A stretch of DNA of 64,000 nt from Ligustrum vulgare (lineage: Eukaryota > Streptophyta > Magnoliopsida > Lamiales > Oleaceae). The DNA lies in assembly GCA_963555705.1 (NCBI GenBank), contig OY743190.1:35570929-35634928 (forward strand), in the 5' to 3' direction. Shown one piece after another: positions 11,132-23,312 of the stretch (the first letter of the stretch is position 1; every line of letters begins with the position of its first letter). The translations under genes and the position numbers were made by a program. The notes beneath the pieces were generated by a model, which had not been told where the DNA came from, ran no database searches, and saw only the letters and a program-made list of their open reading frames with translations.

Positions 11132-11778
11132 CACATGGACCAAACGAGCTTGATTTACTTTAAATAAGTTCTGAAAAATAATCTTTTTTGTGTGTGTGTG
11201 TGTGTGTGTGTAACTGAGATTTTGATCAATTAGTTTTGACTAGAATCTCAATTGTCAAATATTCTTAAAATGTGCCTATTAAACTTTTTTTTTTTACCCC
11301 ATTCTCAGTAGTTTCTACATTTTCTTTGAAATCTGAACGTGACTTACATTCTCACTGGGCAATTATTTACGTTCTTTCATCAACATTACTGGGAAAAGCA
11401 TGTTCGAGTTCCATTATCATAGTGGGAGGTACATTATATTGTTACATCAAATAGTTTTACAGCGTTGCTTTGGATATATATAGATTTGTTGACACATAAA
11501 AGTATCAAATTCAATGGTTCAACATAAAGACCTAAAGCATGATAGTCCGTCATGAATGAAAGGGTGATGTGAAGGTCACCAGAGCAATGAGGAGTTTATC
11601 AGATTGCTTGAGCGATAATGCAAGAACGATGGGAAGATCGAGCCAAATAAGGATATATGAACAATTCTTACAACTCATTTCACAATTCAATTAATCATTT
11701 TGGGCAGTTGGAGAAGATCATGGAAGTCACTTAATGCAAAATAGTGGGCAGCGGTTACACAAGGAAAGTGGGCGTCGT
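10834..11778. other. Intergenic stretch with a 44-bp poly-A and a (TG)n run
   Basis: I see no gene. A run of 44 A lies at 11086-11129 and a (TG)n microsatellite at about 11189-11211. The long A run could mark the 3' end of a retroposed copy, but I recognise no LINE or SINE body upstream. The stretch 11545-11770 is of average composition and unassigned. Confidence 0.5.
11086..11129 (+). repeat. Poly-A run, 44 bp
   Basis: An uninterrupted run of 44 A followed by TTCACATGG. No retroposon body was recognised upstream. Confidence 0.97.
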
Positions 11779-13232
11779 TAGGGTGAACGCAATCCGATTT
11801 GAGTGATTTTTGACATATTTTCAAATCAAGTCATTTCAAATGGTTGACATTTTCCCAAACCAAACCAAGCCAAATCAAACTATTTTTCGCGGTTTGGTTC
11901 GATTTTAATTCGCGATTTTTATATATCCACATAATATAATATATTTTAGATGTTAAATTAATTTGTATATTTTAATATAAAGATAAAAAAGTTAATATAT
12001 AAGATAATACAAGAATTAATAATATTAGATGTTAAATTCATTCATATTTGTTTTCAATTCAAAATAAAAACACGAAGTTGAAAAAAACAATTATAATTGC
12101 ATTGTATTTGTTTCTTAACTTCTTTCCAAACAAACATGATATATCATCGTCGTCAAAATCCTTAAAAAAATCACTAGTCTTAGACATACCATAACTAGAT
12201 TTTTTTTTTTTTTTTGCTTTTTGTCTAAAATCATATACAAATACTTCTTGCGTAAATGTGTGATATGATTGCATAAAGTACTAATCCCGCAATTTTTCGT
12301 ATGATGCTTATAAAATTTTCAACAATAATTACATTTTGCCTTGGCTCTCTTCCTGTTGGTCTTAACTTTGTTGTACAAATTCCGAAACTCAACAAAGAAT
12401 AAATTCTAAAAAACAAAATAAAATAATCAAATGATGTTGCTTGGATTCCCCGACCTTCCATCAAATATTCTGCTTTTTCCTGGATACTCGAGTTCAAATA
12501 CCCATGGATTCGCGGTTTGCTTACTGGCTTCATATAATTCAGAAAACACTAGTTTTCTTGAAGCTTCTTGTTTATATCTCTCATCAAAAGGCGCTATTCG
12601 TTAATGTCTATAAGAAATTTAAACATGTGATATTCAAATTCTTATCCTGATTCGAATCTTCTGATATCGATCGAAAAATCTTCTATGACTCTCCAAAATA
12701 AAATCAAATACAGGAAGAAATTGGAAATATACGTATCGCCTCTGTCTATTGTTCTAAGAATCTAATTGACATTAGTGGAGAGGAACTTTGAAGTTGGAAG
12801 AAGGCAAGTAAGTCGAATGAAAACAAAAAATGACTGATTGAATTAGGAAGTGAGAACGTTTTAGTTTTGAATCTCAATTTAATGTGCTTTTATGGTTGGA
12901 GTATGTTGTTAAAGGGTGGTATGAGTTATAGGTTAATGGAATTTTGTGGTTAGCATTAGACGAGAACTTTTATTCATTAGATAAATTTGAATTTTTTGGG
13001 AACAAACTCTAATTTAAATGAATAAAATTTAATTTTTTAACAAAAAAATTAGTGGTTTAGTTTGGTTTGGTTTAAATGGTTTTTAAAAATTGAAACCTAA
13101 AACAAACAATTTTGAAACAGTTTGATTCGATTTGGTTCGAAAAAATTGGCGGGTCTGCATGGAATCGAACCAAGGTTTAAAACCACCGATTACGATTCGG
13201 TTTGCAGTTTGACGGCTTTTTGTGCAGTCCTA
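11779..13232. mobile_element. hAT-like non-autonomous element, 1.45 kb
   Basis: The left end TAGGGTGAACGCA and the inverse of the right end (TAGGACTGCACAAA) are similar hAT-type termini. The flanks GCGTCGT (ending 11778) and GCGTCAGT (13233-13240) look like an 8-bp target duplication with one base lost on the left. Subterminal regions on both sides are full of GGTTTGGTT/AACCAAACC words, as is usual for hAT ends. The inside is AT-rich and I found no transposase similarity. Boundaries are likely but not certain. Confidence 0.55.
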
Positions 13233-13240
13233 GCGTCAGT

Positions 13241-13790
13241 TATGCAACATGATGATCAAAGGTTATCTCATGCAAGTTACAAATTGAAGCGGCAAGCCAG
13301 AGATTCAAATAATAGAAGATTGTTATAATTAATTTATTTTCAATTTCTATATATAGTAAAAATTTAGATGTTTAGGGACCGATCAATCATCTCTCAAACA
13401 AAGAATTATGTAGTTTAATTTCATTTTACTTTCCTTGTCAACTTTCATTTACTTTGTGTGCTTGCACCTATTAGAGACGTTTTGCTTTCGTTGTATTCTT
13501 CGCAAATAAACACCCCTCTTTGGGACTTGTCTCGAGAGGTTGTTGTTCCTTACACATCGTTTGGGTCTCTTTTAATTTTTAACATTAGTTCAACTTCCTT
13601 GCCCGAAACAATTTAGCATGTCCTATGGGATACTTTGGTGTTTGAAGATACAAAAGTGAAGCCATATGCCTCATAAGAACTCCGATAAGGAGCCAGCAAG
13701 CCATCAAGTCTAGTTTGTGATCGAGAGATATGATGAGTAGTAAAGTACTCCAGGAACAGAGGGACAAAGTCAGAGCCATTATGAACCAAT
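13241..13790. other. Unassigned AT-rich stretch
   Basis: I see no gene, repeat array or terminal repeat here. It leads into the decayed Gypsy gag region on the right and may be its leader. Confidence 0.4.
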
Positions 13791-15284
13791 GAAAGAATTA
13801 AGTCCTCGTACTATGCGTTCACTTATTGGCGAACTTACCCAAGATGTAGTTGAATAGGTAAATCTTGAATATGTTCATAATATAGAAAAGTTTATTCAAA
13901 TCGAAAGGGTACACTATGACAACATGACCAAGCAACTAAGAACTCTACATGACACTATGAATAGGTTAGCGGACCAGGTTTTTCAATCAACTCTTCCAAA
14001 TATAGGACACCACTTCCAAGCTAGAACGATTGTGGGACATAATCCCACAGTTGTAAGTCCAAATCAGGGAGTATAACCACATTTTGGACCATCTACTTCC
14101 AACCTGGGGTTAGTGGAATAAATAACTTGGGTAATGGTGATAAGATATCAAACTTGGGGGGTAACCTAAATGCAAGGAACAATGTCCATGACAACGGATA
14201 GAACACCCTGCGTGTTAATGATGGGGAAATATTCAGGCTAATGGCAACAATGTTACTTTCGCCACAAATCCATTACCAAACATTAAACCTCAGGTGATAC
14301 CACCGGGAAACCAACCTATGGGTATCCCTTATGACCCCAATGTCTTATCGAGAGATCAAATCACTGAGATAGTACAAGATCAAATGACTATTGGAATGAG
14401 TCCTTGTATTAGGTTGACTTACTCAAAGGAAAGGAACCTAGAAAAGATGAAAGCATCTTCTATGCTAGATGCAAGGGGGAAGTAAGCTAGCATGTGGAAA
14501 AAGTAGAGACGTGGGGGTATCACAATCATCATAATATTGTTCCTAATTTTCTTCCTGACAGAGGACGTAGTATGTCAATCTATAGAAACTGCCTTTTGAA
14601 AGGCAATTTAGACTAATGAACAGCGAAAGAACATTCATACCACAAACATTCAAATCACAACCTCGTCAACCAAACATATGGCATTCTATCTAGAATAATG
14701 TAGGAAGGGTTGTGACTTTTAATGAGATGACCATGACACAACAAAGACATTTTTAGAGGAATTACAGGAGAATGATGAGACAGCAGCAGGGATCATCACA
14801 CTCTAAAGTACCTAAATTTCTTAAGGTGGCTAACAAGAATGTTCTCAATGATAGTAAGGAAGCTAGTATAGGAGAGTCAATGGAAAAAGCACCAGAAAGT
14901 TCTTCTGGAAAGTCAATTTTCAAACGTAGCAAAAAGGATGAAGACGAGGAAGATACAGAACGACCTATCACCATTTAGTTTGGAACATTGCCTCCAGTCA
15001 TGGCTAATAACTACTTATTGGCCAATGAGTTTAAAAGTAAAAAAAAACGATGAAGAAGATAATGAAGAAGAATCATGCATGTTAGATTTCAGAGAAGAGT
15101 CAGGTCAAGACTCCTAGGAAGTATATGATGAAGAAGAGGATGATGACATGACTGACATTTAAGAAGAAATCGATCTAGAAGCAGAGAGAAGGAAAAGAGG
15201 AGTGTCACGCAACACATTATTGAAACAACTGTATCAAGAAGGTGTCCGCGAAGTAGATCTGTTGGGGGAACCATCCAGGCGTTC
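13791..15284 (+). pseudogene. Decayed Gypsy gag region
   Basis: Short plus-strand frames, separated by many stops and shifts, resemble a plant Gypsy Gag. One is a peptide with SRDQITEIVQDQM (about 14345-14385), near the start of a gag-like segment. Another is a charged segment at 14772-14978 with SGKSIFKRSKKDEDEEDTER, followed after a stop by FGTLPPVMANNYLLANEF (about 14980-15033). No protease, reverse transcriptase or LTR belonging to it was found. The call rests on motif flavour and is tentative. Confidence 0.4.
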
Positions 15285-16408
15285 TTTTGAATTCTATGTG
15301 TTAGTAAGCATGTATAACTCATATGCAGTACGATTAGGTGCTAATACTAGTTGTACACCTCCTGCATCATCATGTTCTACTACACTTGGATCTAATTGAA
15401 GAAATTAGGGATACACAATGAACTTCTTACATTATGTACCCTATTTGTCATAACATATTTGAATCTGGATCATATGGTCCAATTGCAATACCTGAATAAT
15501 TAAAAAAATATTTTAAACAATTACTTAGGAATGTAGATCCTGCTGATTCTTTAAAATTTGATTACTTGAATTTTAGCGACTAAATGAACGGAGATAACTA
15601 ATTATTTTCGCCATAACAAAAGATCTACTAACACTTCCATTTAGCACGGTAGCTTCGGAGTCTGTTTTAGTACATGTAAGAGGACTTTGACGAAAGTGAG
15701 GAACCGACTCAAAGAAGAGATTTTGGAAGCATTAACGTGTGTCAAAGATTGTCAGGACACTCATTTTTTGCATACAAAATAAGTATGCCGAAATTACATG
15801 TAGTCAGGTAAATGATCTTTAATTTTAATTTCTTTACTTTACATAATCTTCTTTTATCTAAATACTTTTTTATTTCAAAACAAAAAAATGTATATGTAAC
15901 AAGTTATTTGTGTACAATTTTAACTCTACCTACTAGAAAATTCAATTAAGTAGTCGATCCCAAGCCCGCAAAAAGTAGGATGGTTGTTGTCCATTAATTT
16001 TAAATTTTTAATAGATGATAAGATGCTTAAGCTTAAGCTTAAACTTTAACAAGAAGATGTCAAAGCATAAGGCGTGGGCACGCCTTATCCTACATGCGTT
16101 TCTGCATTTTAATTTCATTAATGTAATTGTTTATTTAAAACAAACTTATTAATTAGTTATTAGATAAATTTAAACACATTGTAAAAAGAAAAGAAAAATC
16201 GAAGGTTTGTGAGCCAAGCTTTGCTCAGCTCACGAGCTACAAGATCATGGGCCAACCTAGCTTAGCTCACTCAAAAGGAGTTGAGCATAAGCTTGGCTCG
16301 TTTTGAACGAGCCACGAGCTTGGCTCGTCTACAAGGCAAGTCGGGTGCCAAGCCAAGCTCGACAGGTCGAGGGCCGAGTTGGCTCGGCTTGGCCCATTTA
16401 CACCTCTA
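15285..16408 (+). mobile_element. hAT element relic: transposase C-terminus and right terminus
   Basis: Plus-strand fragments give hAT transposase features: YNSYAVRLGANTSC (about 15310-15355), RLNERR (about 15578), then the dimerisation domain ITKDLLTLPFSTVASES (about 15615-15665) and, one frame over, KRTLTKVRNRLKEEILEALT (about 15681-15740). Several stops and at least one shift are present. The right end at 16408 reads inward as TAGAGGTGTAAATGGGCC, a hAT-like terminus, preceded by GAGCC/GGCTC-rich subterminal DNA from about 16210. The left terminus is missing. To the right (16411 on) the sequence is Copia pol, so this element inserted into, or abuts, that Copia copy. Confidence 0.7.
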
Positions 16409-16410
16409 TA

Positions 16411-19400
16411 TGAAATTGTTTTTATAATACTCTTCTTATATCTCTCAACCAAATAGAAGCAAATGATTTGAGAATCAATATTATCATGTCTAAATATTTT
16501 ATCCTTTCAAGTTCTTTTGCTTCTACGGAATTCATTTGTGTCAACGTCATCAAAAGGTATTTCCACTTGTGATCTTGTAAAAAATGGGAATCTCCACTTG
16601 AGGTTCTCTTAAAGAATTACCAGAGGATAATAAATTTCCAAAGAATTCTACATCTCAGGATTTAATAATGACTTTGGTTTCCAAGTTTAATAATCGATAT
16701 GCCATAATATTTTGAGCATATCCAACAAAGGTAACTTGATTCTTCTAGGACCCAACATGGTCTTTTTAGGATTAACATTCTTGCAATATGCTAGTGACAC
16801 CCACACTTTAAAAAACCAATGTTCATTTTTCTTCCTTTCCACAATTCATAGGGAGAAACTTTAAGTCTTTTGGAAGAAATCTATTAACCATGTGACACAC
16901 ACTTAATAATAGAGGTGTCAAGACGGACGGGCTGGCCAAACCCGTGAAAACCAGCCCGGATCAACCCGGGACTGGGGGCCGACCCGTGCGGGCGGTTCAT
17001 GGGTCAAGAAGTTGTGAACCGGGAGTTTCGCGGGTCAAACATTCGAGGGCCATGGTTAACAAGCTGGGTCGTGAAAAAAAAAAATCGTTTTTATTAAATA
17101 TAGTAACATTGAAAATCTCCCTTATTCTACAAACTCTAATACAACTTTTAAATCAAAATCTTATTTTTTCTCCCTAATAGCTATAAAACGTAATGTTCTT
17201 TGATAATAGTAATTAGAAATATATTTAGCATTTAATTGTTATTTGTTTATGTTTTATTTAAATTTGCAAATTTAGAAGTAATTCATGTAACATAAAATTT
17301 AAATTTAAATTCTATTTAAATATTTTATGGTATAAATATGAATTTATCATTTTAATCATTTTGTATTTAGAAATTTGACAAAAAATTTAAATATGAAAGA
17401 ATCTATGTTTTTATTCATGCGGGCCAAATCAGAATGAACCGCGACCTGCATGGGCTCGACCCGGATGGGCTATCAGGCGGGCCTTGGTTGTAGTTCGAAA
17501 TTTGTGGGCTGACCCATAACCGGCCTGGAACCCGTAGCGGGCGGGCTTTTTTCTCAAGCGGGCCGTTATCGGGCTTTTATGTTGGCGAGCCGGTTTGGCC
17601 TGGACCACCCGGATTGACACCTTTACTTAATAAAGCTTCATCTCAAAGGTTAAATGTAAACTTAGCATTTAAAAGTATAACATTAATCATCTCAACTAGT
17701 ATCCTACTCTTCCTCCCAGCCAAACCATTTTGTTGAGGTATTCTACGTACACTACATTGATGTATTATGCAAAATTATTCATAAATGGTATTAAATTTAT
17801 TAGAGCTATCACCTCTAAGAATTTTAATCTTTTCACTCAATTGATTTTCTATTTTAGTTTTGTATATCTTAAACATACTAAATGCTTCATCCTTATGTTT
17901 CATCAAGTAGATATAGCAAAACCTAGAATGATCATCTATAAAAGTAATTAAGTTCACATATGTCGAATGAACTAAGTCTAACAAATTAAAAGTCCTTTCA
18001 ACACTATGAAACGATTTCTTAATCATTTTAGACTTAACTCCTTATTCAAATTTATCATGTTCTACATTATCACATGATATCATTCCATCACTATTTTTTT
18101 AAAGTAGAGTAACCAATGTGGTCTATCATGCCATAAAGAAATAGATTCAAGCACATAATTCAAATTACTTTTTTTATTTATTTCATTAGCAACAACATAA
18201 AGTTTGACCATTCATTCACTAGAATAGTCTTTACCAGTACAAGTTTCCCCGACTCATATACAAACTTAATTCCTGATTTTCCAAACAAATCACCACTTAC
18301 TAGATTTCTATTCATATCATATACATTTAAAACATCAATAAGAGTAATCTTCTTCTCAAATGTGAAATTTAAGTCTATCCTTCCCTTACAAATAACCTTG
18401 GATTGAACTTCATTTCCCAATTGAATGTGTTCATCGCTCACTTCATGACAGGTCTTGAAAAGTGTTCTATCATAGCACACATGGATGGTAGTACAAGTGT
18501 CATACCACCATCCTTGAACCTTTCCCTTGACCGCATTTACAATGTTCATGGTTACAACAATGTTGTCATTGTCAATGGGTTTCACTTTTTACCTTCTTAA
18601 TTTAGTTGTTTGCAATTTTTGCATTTGCGAGCATAGTGTCTCGGTTTTCCACATACATGACAAGAGACTTTGGATTTTTTCTTATCCTCATTTTTTTCTT
18701 CTTTGTTGGAGTTGAAGGATTTTCTTTTCTTGAAATCCTTTTTGGTTTTGTAGGCTTGATTCACAGCATGAGATTTGGATGTGCCCTCATGAGAATTTTC
18801 ATTCTTATCTCGTGCCCTTGACTTTTCCTCTATTCGAATATGCTTTTGGATCCCTTTCAAAGAGTAATCTTAGGAATTGTGAAATATTTTCTTCCTATAT
18901 CATTTCCATGAATAAGGTAGTTTTGCAATTATCGCACCAACTTGGAAGGTTTTAAGAATTTCTATCTTCAAAGATTTTTTTTTTCTTTTTCTTTTTTGAC
19001 AATGATTTGCAACTTATGTATTTGTCATAGTAAAGGTATGTTATCCAAAATTTTAAAATACAAATATTTGAAATCAAAATTTTATTAGTACCTTGATCCT
19101 CGTCCTTGTACTTGTTTCCCTATGCATCCCAAATCTCTTAGGCCGAAGTTTTGTTTGTGTAGAGATCATATAGGTAGTTCAAAAGAGCATTCAAGATGTG
19201 TCATCCACAAATTAGTTCACCCTCTTCTCTCTTCTTTCTTTCAGCCTTGAATTCATCATTGTTTTCCTGTGTTGATTTCAGAAACGACTCCAAGTCTGGA
19301 TCCAAGATATAGATCTTCAAAGTTGTAAGGAAAAACTTCAACTTGTCTTGGCATCTTGTGAAATTCATCCCATCAAAGCTATCAAGCTTAGCAAGGTCTT

Positions 19401-19450
19401 ATTGCATCATTTTGATTGTCGTCATAATAGTTTTTCATTCTCCATTTCAA
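16411..19450 (-). pseudogene. Copia gag-pol relic, minus strand, split by a MITE
   Basis: From right to left the minus strand shows: gag of the UBN2 type (about 19425-18900; KLDSFDGMNFTRCQDKLKFF); a zinc knuckle CHVCGKPRHYARKC (CX2CX4HX4C, about 18645-18605); the protease start WWYDTCTTIHVC (about 18505-18470), where the active-site DTG appears as DTC; the integrase core FIDDHSRFCYIYLMKHKDEA (about 17930-17870); then, beyond the MITE at 16910-17625, the integrase end and the approach to reverse transcriptase (YRLLNLETKVII about 16710-16675; RRSKRTRKD about 16530-16505). No reverse transcriptase or LTRs are visible. Several stops and shifts disrupt it. Its left part was replaced or displaced by the hAT relic ending at 16408. 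Confidence 0.85.
16910..17625. mobile_element. hAT MITE, 716 bp, TSD CTTAATAA
   Basis: Termini TAGAGGTGTCAAGACGG and, inverted from the right, TAAAGGTGTCAATCCGG are near-identical. Exact 8-bp direct repeats CTTAATAA lie at 16902-16909 and 17626-17633, the hAT signature. Both subterminal regions (about 150 bp each) are rich in GGGCGGGCC/CCCGACCCG-like words, while the middle is AT-rich and non-coding. The left subterminal DNA resembles that at 55178-55350, where it borders hAT transposase remnants, so a transposase-bearing relative is in the same window. It interrupts Copia integrase sequence. Confidence 0.93.
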
Positions 19451-20413
19451 GAATTTTTTTTGAGATTGTTGTGCTATTGATATGGATGAATGAAGAAAAA
19501 TCAAAATATGAAGCAAAGATATAAAGGATTTACACTTGATTTTATAAAATCCAACAAAATGAATGGTCCAAACAAAATTTAGAATCGTTGTCTTCAAACA
19601 AAATTTGTCACCACCAAGGTGAGTACTTGAAGGTCTCATAGAAAATTTGATGAAGGAGTAATCCAAGAAAAAAAAAAACTTTGAAGAACACTTTGAAAAT
19701 AAAAGTTTGATTCTTGTTTTGGATCAACGAGATGTTAAAAGTATGTTATGAAGTGTGTTTTCTCTTTCATAATATATCCTATAGAATTGCAAGTCTCATT
19801 CACGAATAGATGCTCAAAAAAAAAAAAAAAAAAAAATCAAGTGAAAAGGCACTAAATGCATCAAAATGTGCCTGAAGAATTCAAATAAAATTCCTAGAAA
19901 TTTCATAGGCGACCACCCATGCAAGCAGAATATCCCCAGCTTTGCTGTGGGTCATCTAGACTACTGAAGACCGCCAGGTAAAATCAAGCGCCCCCTAGGA
20001 TTAATTATGTGCAGCCCTGAGGTTGCATTTAATGTAACCCAATTTTGATTCGAAGTGACTTCACTTTTTTTTAATTATATTTGTATAAATCCAAATAATA
20101 TTCATTATAACTTTTGAACAAATTATGACAATCCACCACCTCGCTGCTACAACTCCCTTTTGCAAATGATGAATATGATATGTATATATTTTGTGCCATT
20201 GATTTTTGTGGTGGTAATGTAGTTTCAGGAAATAGTGGTTTGTTCAAATTGGTGATGGTAGTCTTGTTGGTTAGATGAGATTAGTACGTGATGTTGGTAG
20301 TGATAATGACGATTTTTTGTTGAGTTTTCATGGTGGTACAAATCTCGTCGTAGCGATAGCATTAATGATGGTTGTGTAACAATAAATATTACAAATGATG
20401 ATGTGGCGAAAAT
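19451..20413. other. Unassigned stretch between Copia relic and Tat element
   Basis: No gene is seen. The part up to about 19700 may be Copia leader. An A run lies at about 19818-19837. The segment 19900-20020 is GC-richer and unassigned. I found no tRNA-Met primer site for the Copia relic here. Confidence 0.45.
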
Positions 20414-20418
20414 GTAAA

Positions 20419-21307
20419 TGATTAGTATGAATTCCCAATCACATAATTTAAGAGTATGGCTATGGGCCATGGGCTTGAACATTGCAGGTCTTCCATGTCA
20501 AGAGCTACAGACTGGGCATATTTCCCGACCTCACTGGATCATCCTCTTCACATGTCCATGGGTCAACCCTCATGCCCGGGCACATTCCAAGAGTAAGGTC
20601 GGGTATTGCCCGACCACATTCTTATTTTGTTGTATCATGAGTTTTCTGGTTAGGGGCTTGAACATTGCAGGTCTTCCATGTCAAGAGCTACAGACTGGGC
20701 ATATTTCCCGACCTCACTGGATCATCCTCTTCACATGTCCATGGGTCAACCCTCATGCCCGGGCACATTCCAAGAGTAAGGTCGGGTATTGCCCGACCAC
20801 ATTCTTATTTTGTTGTATCATGAGTTTTCTGGTTAGCCCATCCTCACCTCATAACACCAAAAGCCCATAACAGTAGGCCTCAAGTCATCCTCTGTTTATG
20901 GGCTTCATGAAAGGGATACATTCTTGGTCCCCAAGATAAGATGCTCTCCATAAGGAAAGATCCCCAAAAAGGAGAAGTTCAATCCTTATAAGGATTCTTC
21001 TCTTTAAAGGTAAGCTTACGCAAAGAGGACTCCTTCTTATAATAGGAGAAGGTTACGGGCTTTTAGGCCCTATAAATACAGTTCCTATGATCGAATATGA
21101 TTCATTCATCATTAATATAGTTTTCCAGTTATTTATTTCTCTCTCTCTACTTTTCTTTCTCTAGAAAACTAATTCTCACACCGGAGGGATGATGGGAAAA
21201 ATCCTCGCCTTTTTTGCAAGTGATCTAAGGTGAATTCATTCATCTTTTCCAGTGATCAAGCAACTCCAGATCTTTTCACGTCAAGGTTAGGAATTTTTAC
21301 AGCATCA
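20419..21307 (+). mobile_element. 5' LTR of the Tat element (889 bp, with internal 183-bp duplication)
   Basis: It starts TGATTAGTATGAATTC and ends ACAGCATCA just before the primer site. The 3' LTR (33334-33816 plus 51632-51850) aligns along its length. A TATA box, CCTATAAATACAG, is near 21069. Downstream a CGGAGGG...CTCGCC...TTGCAAG block resembles the R/U5 part of the solo LTR at 5979. The two LTRs differ at many positions, so the insertion is old. Only this copy has the tandem duplication at 20471-20836. Confidence 0.88.
20471..20836 (+). repeat. Perfect-looking tandem duplication, 2 x 183 bp, inside the 5' LTR
   Basis: GGGCTTGAACATTGCAGGTC starts at 20471 and again at 20654, and the copies appear identical through GTTTTCTGGTTAG. 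The 3' LTR has a single copy. Because 183 is divisible by three, it creates a false open frame (20418-20870) with a repeated peptide. The unit contains the inverted repeat GGTCGGGTATTGCCCGACC. Confidence 0.93.
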
Positions 21308-21309
21308 AT

Positions 21310-21328
21310 TGACACCGTCTGTGGGAAA
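21310..21328 (+). other. Primer-binding site of the Tat element
   Basis: TTGACACCGTCTGTGGGAA, two bases past the LTR end, is a variant of the TGGCGCCGTCTGTGGGAA site common in plant Tat/Gypsy elements. Confidence 0.8.
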
Positions 21329-21342
21329 AGATTCGATTAGCC

Positions 21343-22513
21343 ATGGTCAATAGATGTCAAAATCGCCATTCCACATCCATGGGACAACCTCTTGCAACCC
21401 CTACATTGGCTGAAGGAGATAATCCCCCACCTCTTGAAGATATCAAGGAAGAACAACATCCAGAAGTTACACTGGATAACGAGCTAATTAGTTGAGAAGC
21501 TTTCAATGAACTCCAGCAGCAGCTCCATGACCTCCGTTAAATTCTTCAACAGCAAGCTAGTCGTCAAGCAGTACCTTACATGAATACTCTTGGAATGATT
21601 CTCAAGGAAGATCAAAGGCCAATCAATCCTGTAGATATCAAGTCCCTGAGAATCAGGGGGCCCATCCCATGACTGAAGGCTCCGCTAACTTGACACAACG
21701 AGAAATTTCCAGAATTATTCAGGAGGGAATAACGGACGGGATAAGACATAACATACAAGGTCGGGTTTCTTTCACGAGAAGAACCTCTTTCACCCCTGAA
21801 ATAACATTATTCCCCTTGCCAAAAAGATTCAAGTATCCTTGGATAAAGGAATATGATGGAACCACATATCCTAACAACCACCGAAAACCTACACCGATGT
21901 CATGGATATGCAGAATGCTCCCGACCAAATATTATGCAAGGCCTTTCCAAAGACCTGAACTAATGCAGCTCGAGATTGATTTTCCATAATACCATCAGGG
22001 TCAATTTCTTGCTTCTCTGATCTTACTAAGAAATTCATAGCCTTCTTCACGAGCACCAAAAGGATAAAGAAGACAACCACTTCCCTCATGCAGTGAGACA
22101 CGGGCCCAATGAGACACTATGAGAGTTCATGACTCGCTTCAATGGTGAGAGGCTTCAGATTCCCGATCTTCACATCATATCAGCAACTTTGGCTCTAACC
22201 CTAGCCATACGAAGCCGAATTCAAAATGTCCTCATCTAAGAATCCTCCTGCAAACGTAACCGAACTACTCAGAAGAGTAGAAAAATACATAAATATGGAA
22301 GAAACCCTATTTTCAGTAAGGGCGCATGATCAGATTCAGGGATTAACAACAGCACAATCTTCAGAACAGTCAAGCGGGGGAAACAAAAGGTCAAGGCAAG
22401 AAGATGGACGGAACTCTTCCAGATCTAGCTCAAAGGGAAACAATTATGGGCATCAGAATTCCACTCCATTGAATGCACCTCGGTCTCACATTCTCATGGA
22501 AATCAAAAGCTAA
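21343..22513 (+). pseudogene. Tat Gypsy gag, disrupted
   Basis: The likely start is ATG 21343, 15 bp past the primer site. Stops at about 21493 and 21538 and several shifts follow. Gag-like segments are 21669-21989 (MTEGSANLTQREISRIIQEG, then PLPKRFKYPWIKEYDGTTYP), a middle segment in another frame around 22130-22200 (FNGERLQIPDLHIISATLAL) and 22226-22513 (VTELLRRVEKYINMEETLFS, then an Arg/Ser-rich tail). This is the capsid-type Gag that would package element RNA. A nucleocapsid zinc knuckle is not evident. Confidence 0.75.
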
Positions 22514-22890
22514 GAAGACTTGCGCTGAACAAGACCCATCAAGGGGAAATCGATGAGTGAAATCGCAATAAATATTGCGATTTTGATAGGATCCTGGGTC
22601 ATACCATAGATGAATGCTGAATAATCCAAAAGGAAATAGAAGCATTCATCAAAAGGGGCTTCCTAGGGCATTACGTGAAGAAAGATGATAAGGGTCCTCA
22701 AGATCAAGAGAAAGGGGAGGAGAAGAATAGGCCCGCTGGCACCATAAATTTTATCTTTGGAGGTATAGCTTCAGGGGATGATTCAAATAACGCCAAGAAG
22801 AAATATGCTTAGGCATTGGGGAGTTAAGAAGTCAGGTCGGCTGATCATGACCATGATATCTCAACCAGTATCAGCTTTAACAACTCTGAC

Positions 22891-23145
22891 ATGGAAGGAA
22901 TTTCATACCCCCATGACGACGCAATCATTATCGGTGCCATGATTTCGAACTTTGATGTAAGGAGAATAATCGTGGACAATGGGAGCATGACCAATGTTCT
23001 TTCCTTGGAAGCCTTTGATAGGATGATGCTCCTAAAGGATCAGCTTCAACAGATCATTCCCTCATTAATAGGTTTTGGTGGAGGTATAGTGAAACCAGAG
23101 GGTTTGATAGATCTACCCGCTTATCTTGGATCTAAAGAAAGATGA
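22891..23145 (+). pseudogene. Retropepsin domain of Tat pol
   Basis: VRRIIVDNGSMTNVLSLEAF (about 22957-23016) matches plant Gypsy retropepsin, in which the active site is usually DSGSS; here it reads DNGSM, so the catalytic triad is changed at its second residue. GFGG follows at about 23074. The domain would cleave the Gag-Pol polyprotein. A TGA at 23143 closes the frame. Confidence 0.75.
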
Positions 23146-23312
23146 GCTATAAGGATGACTCTATTTCAAATTGTGAAAAACTCCGATGTCTTACAACGCC
23201 ATCCTGGGAAGATAATTTTTGAACAACATCAGAGCAATTGTGTTAACATATCACTTAGCAGTCATGTTCCCCACACCTGCAGGCATCGCAACAGTGCCGG
23301 GGAAATCAACCA

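Noticed and set aside
20418..20870. 150-codon plus-strand open frame with a 61-residue internal repeat
   Set aside because: It lies in an LTR, is produced by a 183-bp tandem duplication, and is absent from the 3' LTR copy as an open frame.
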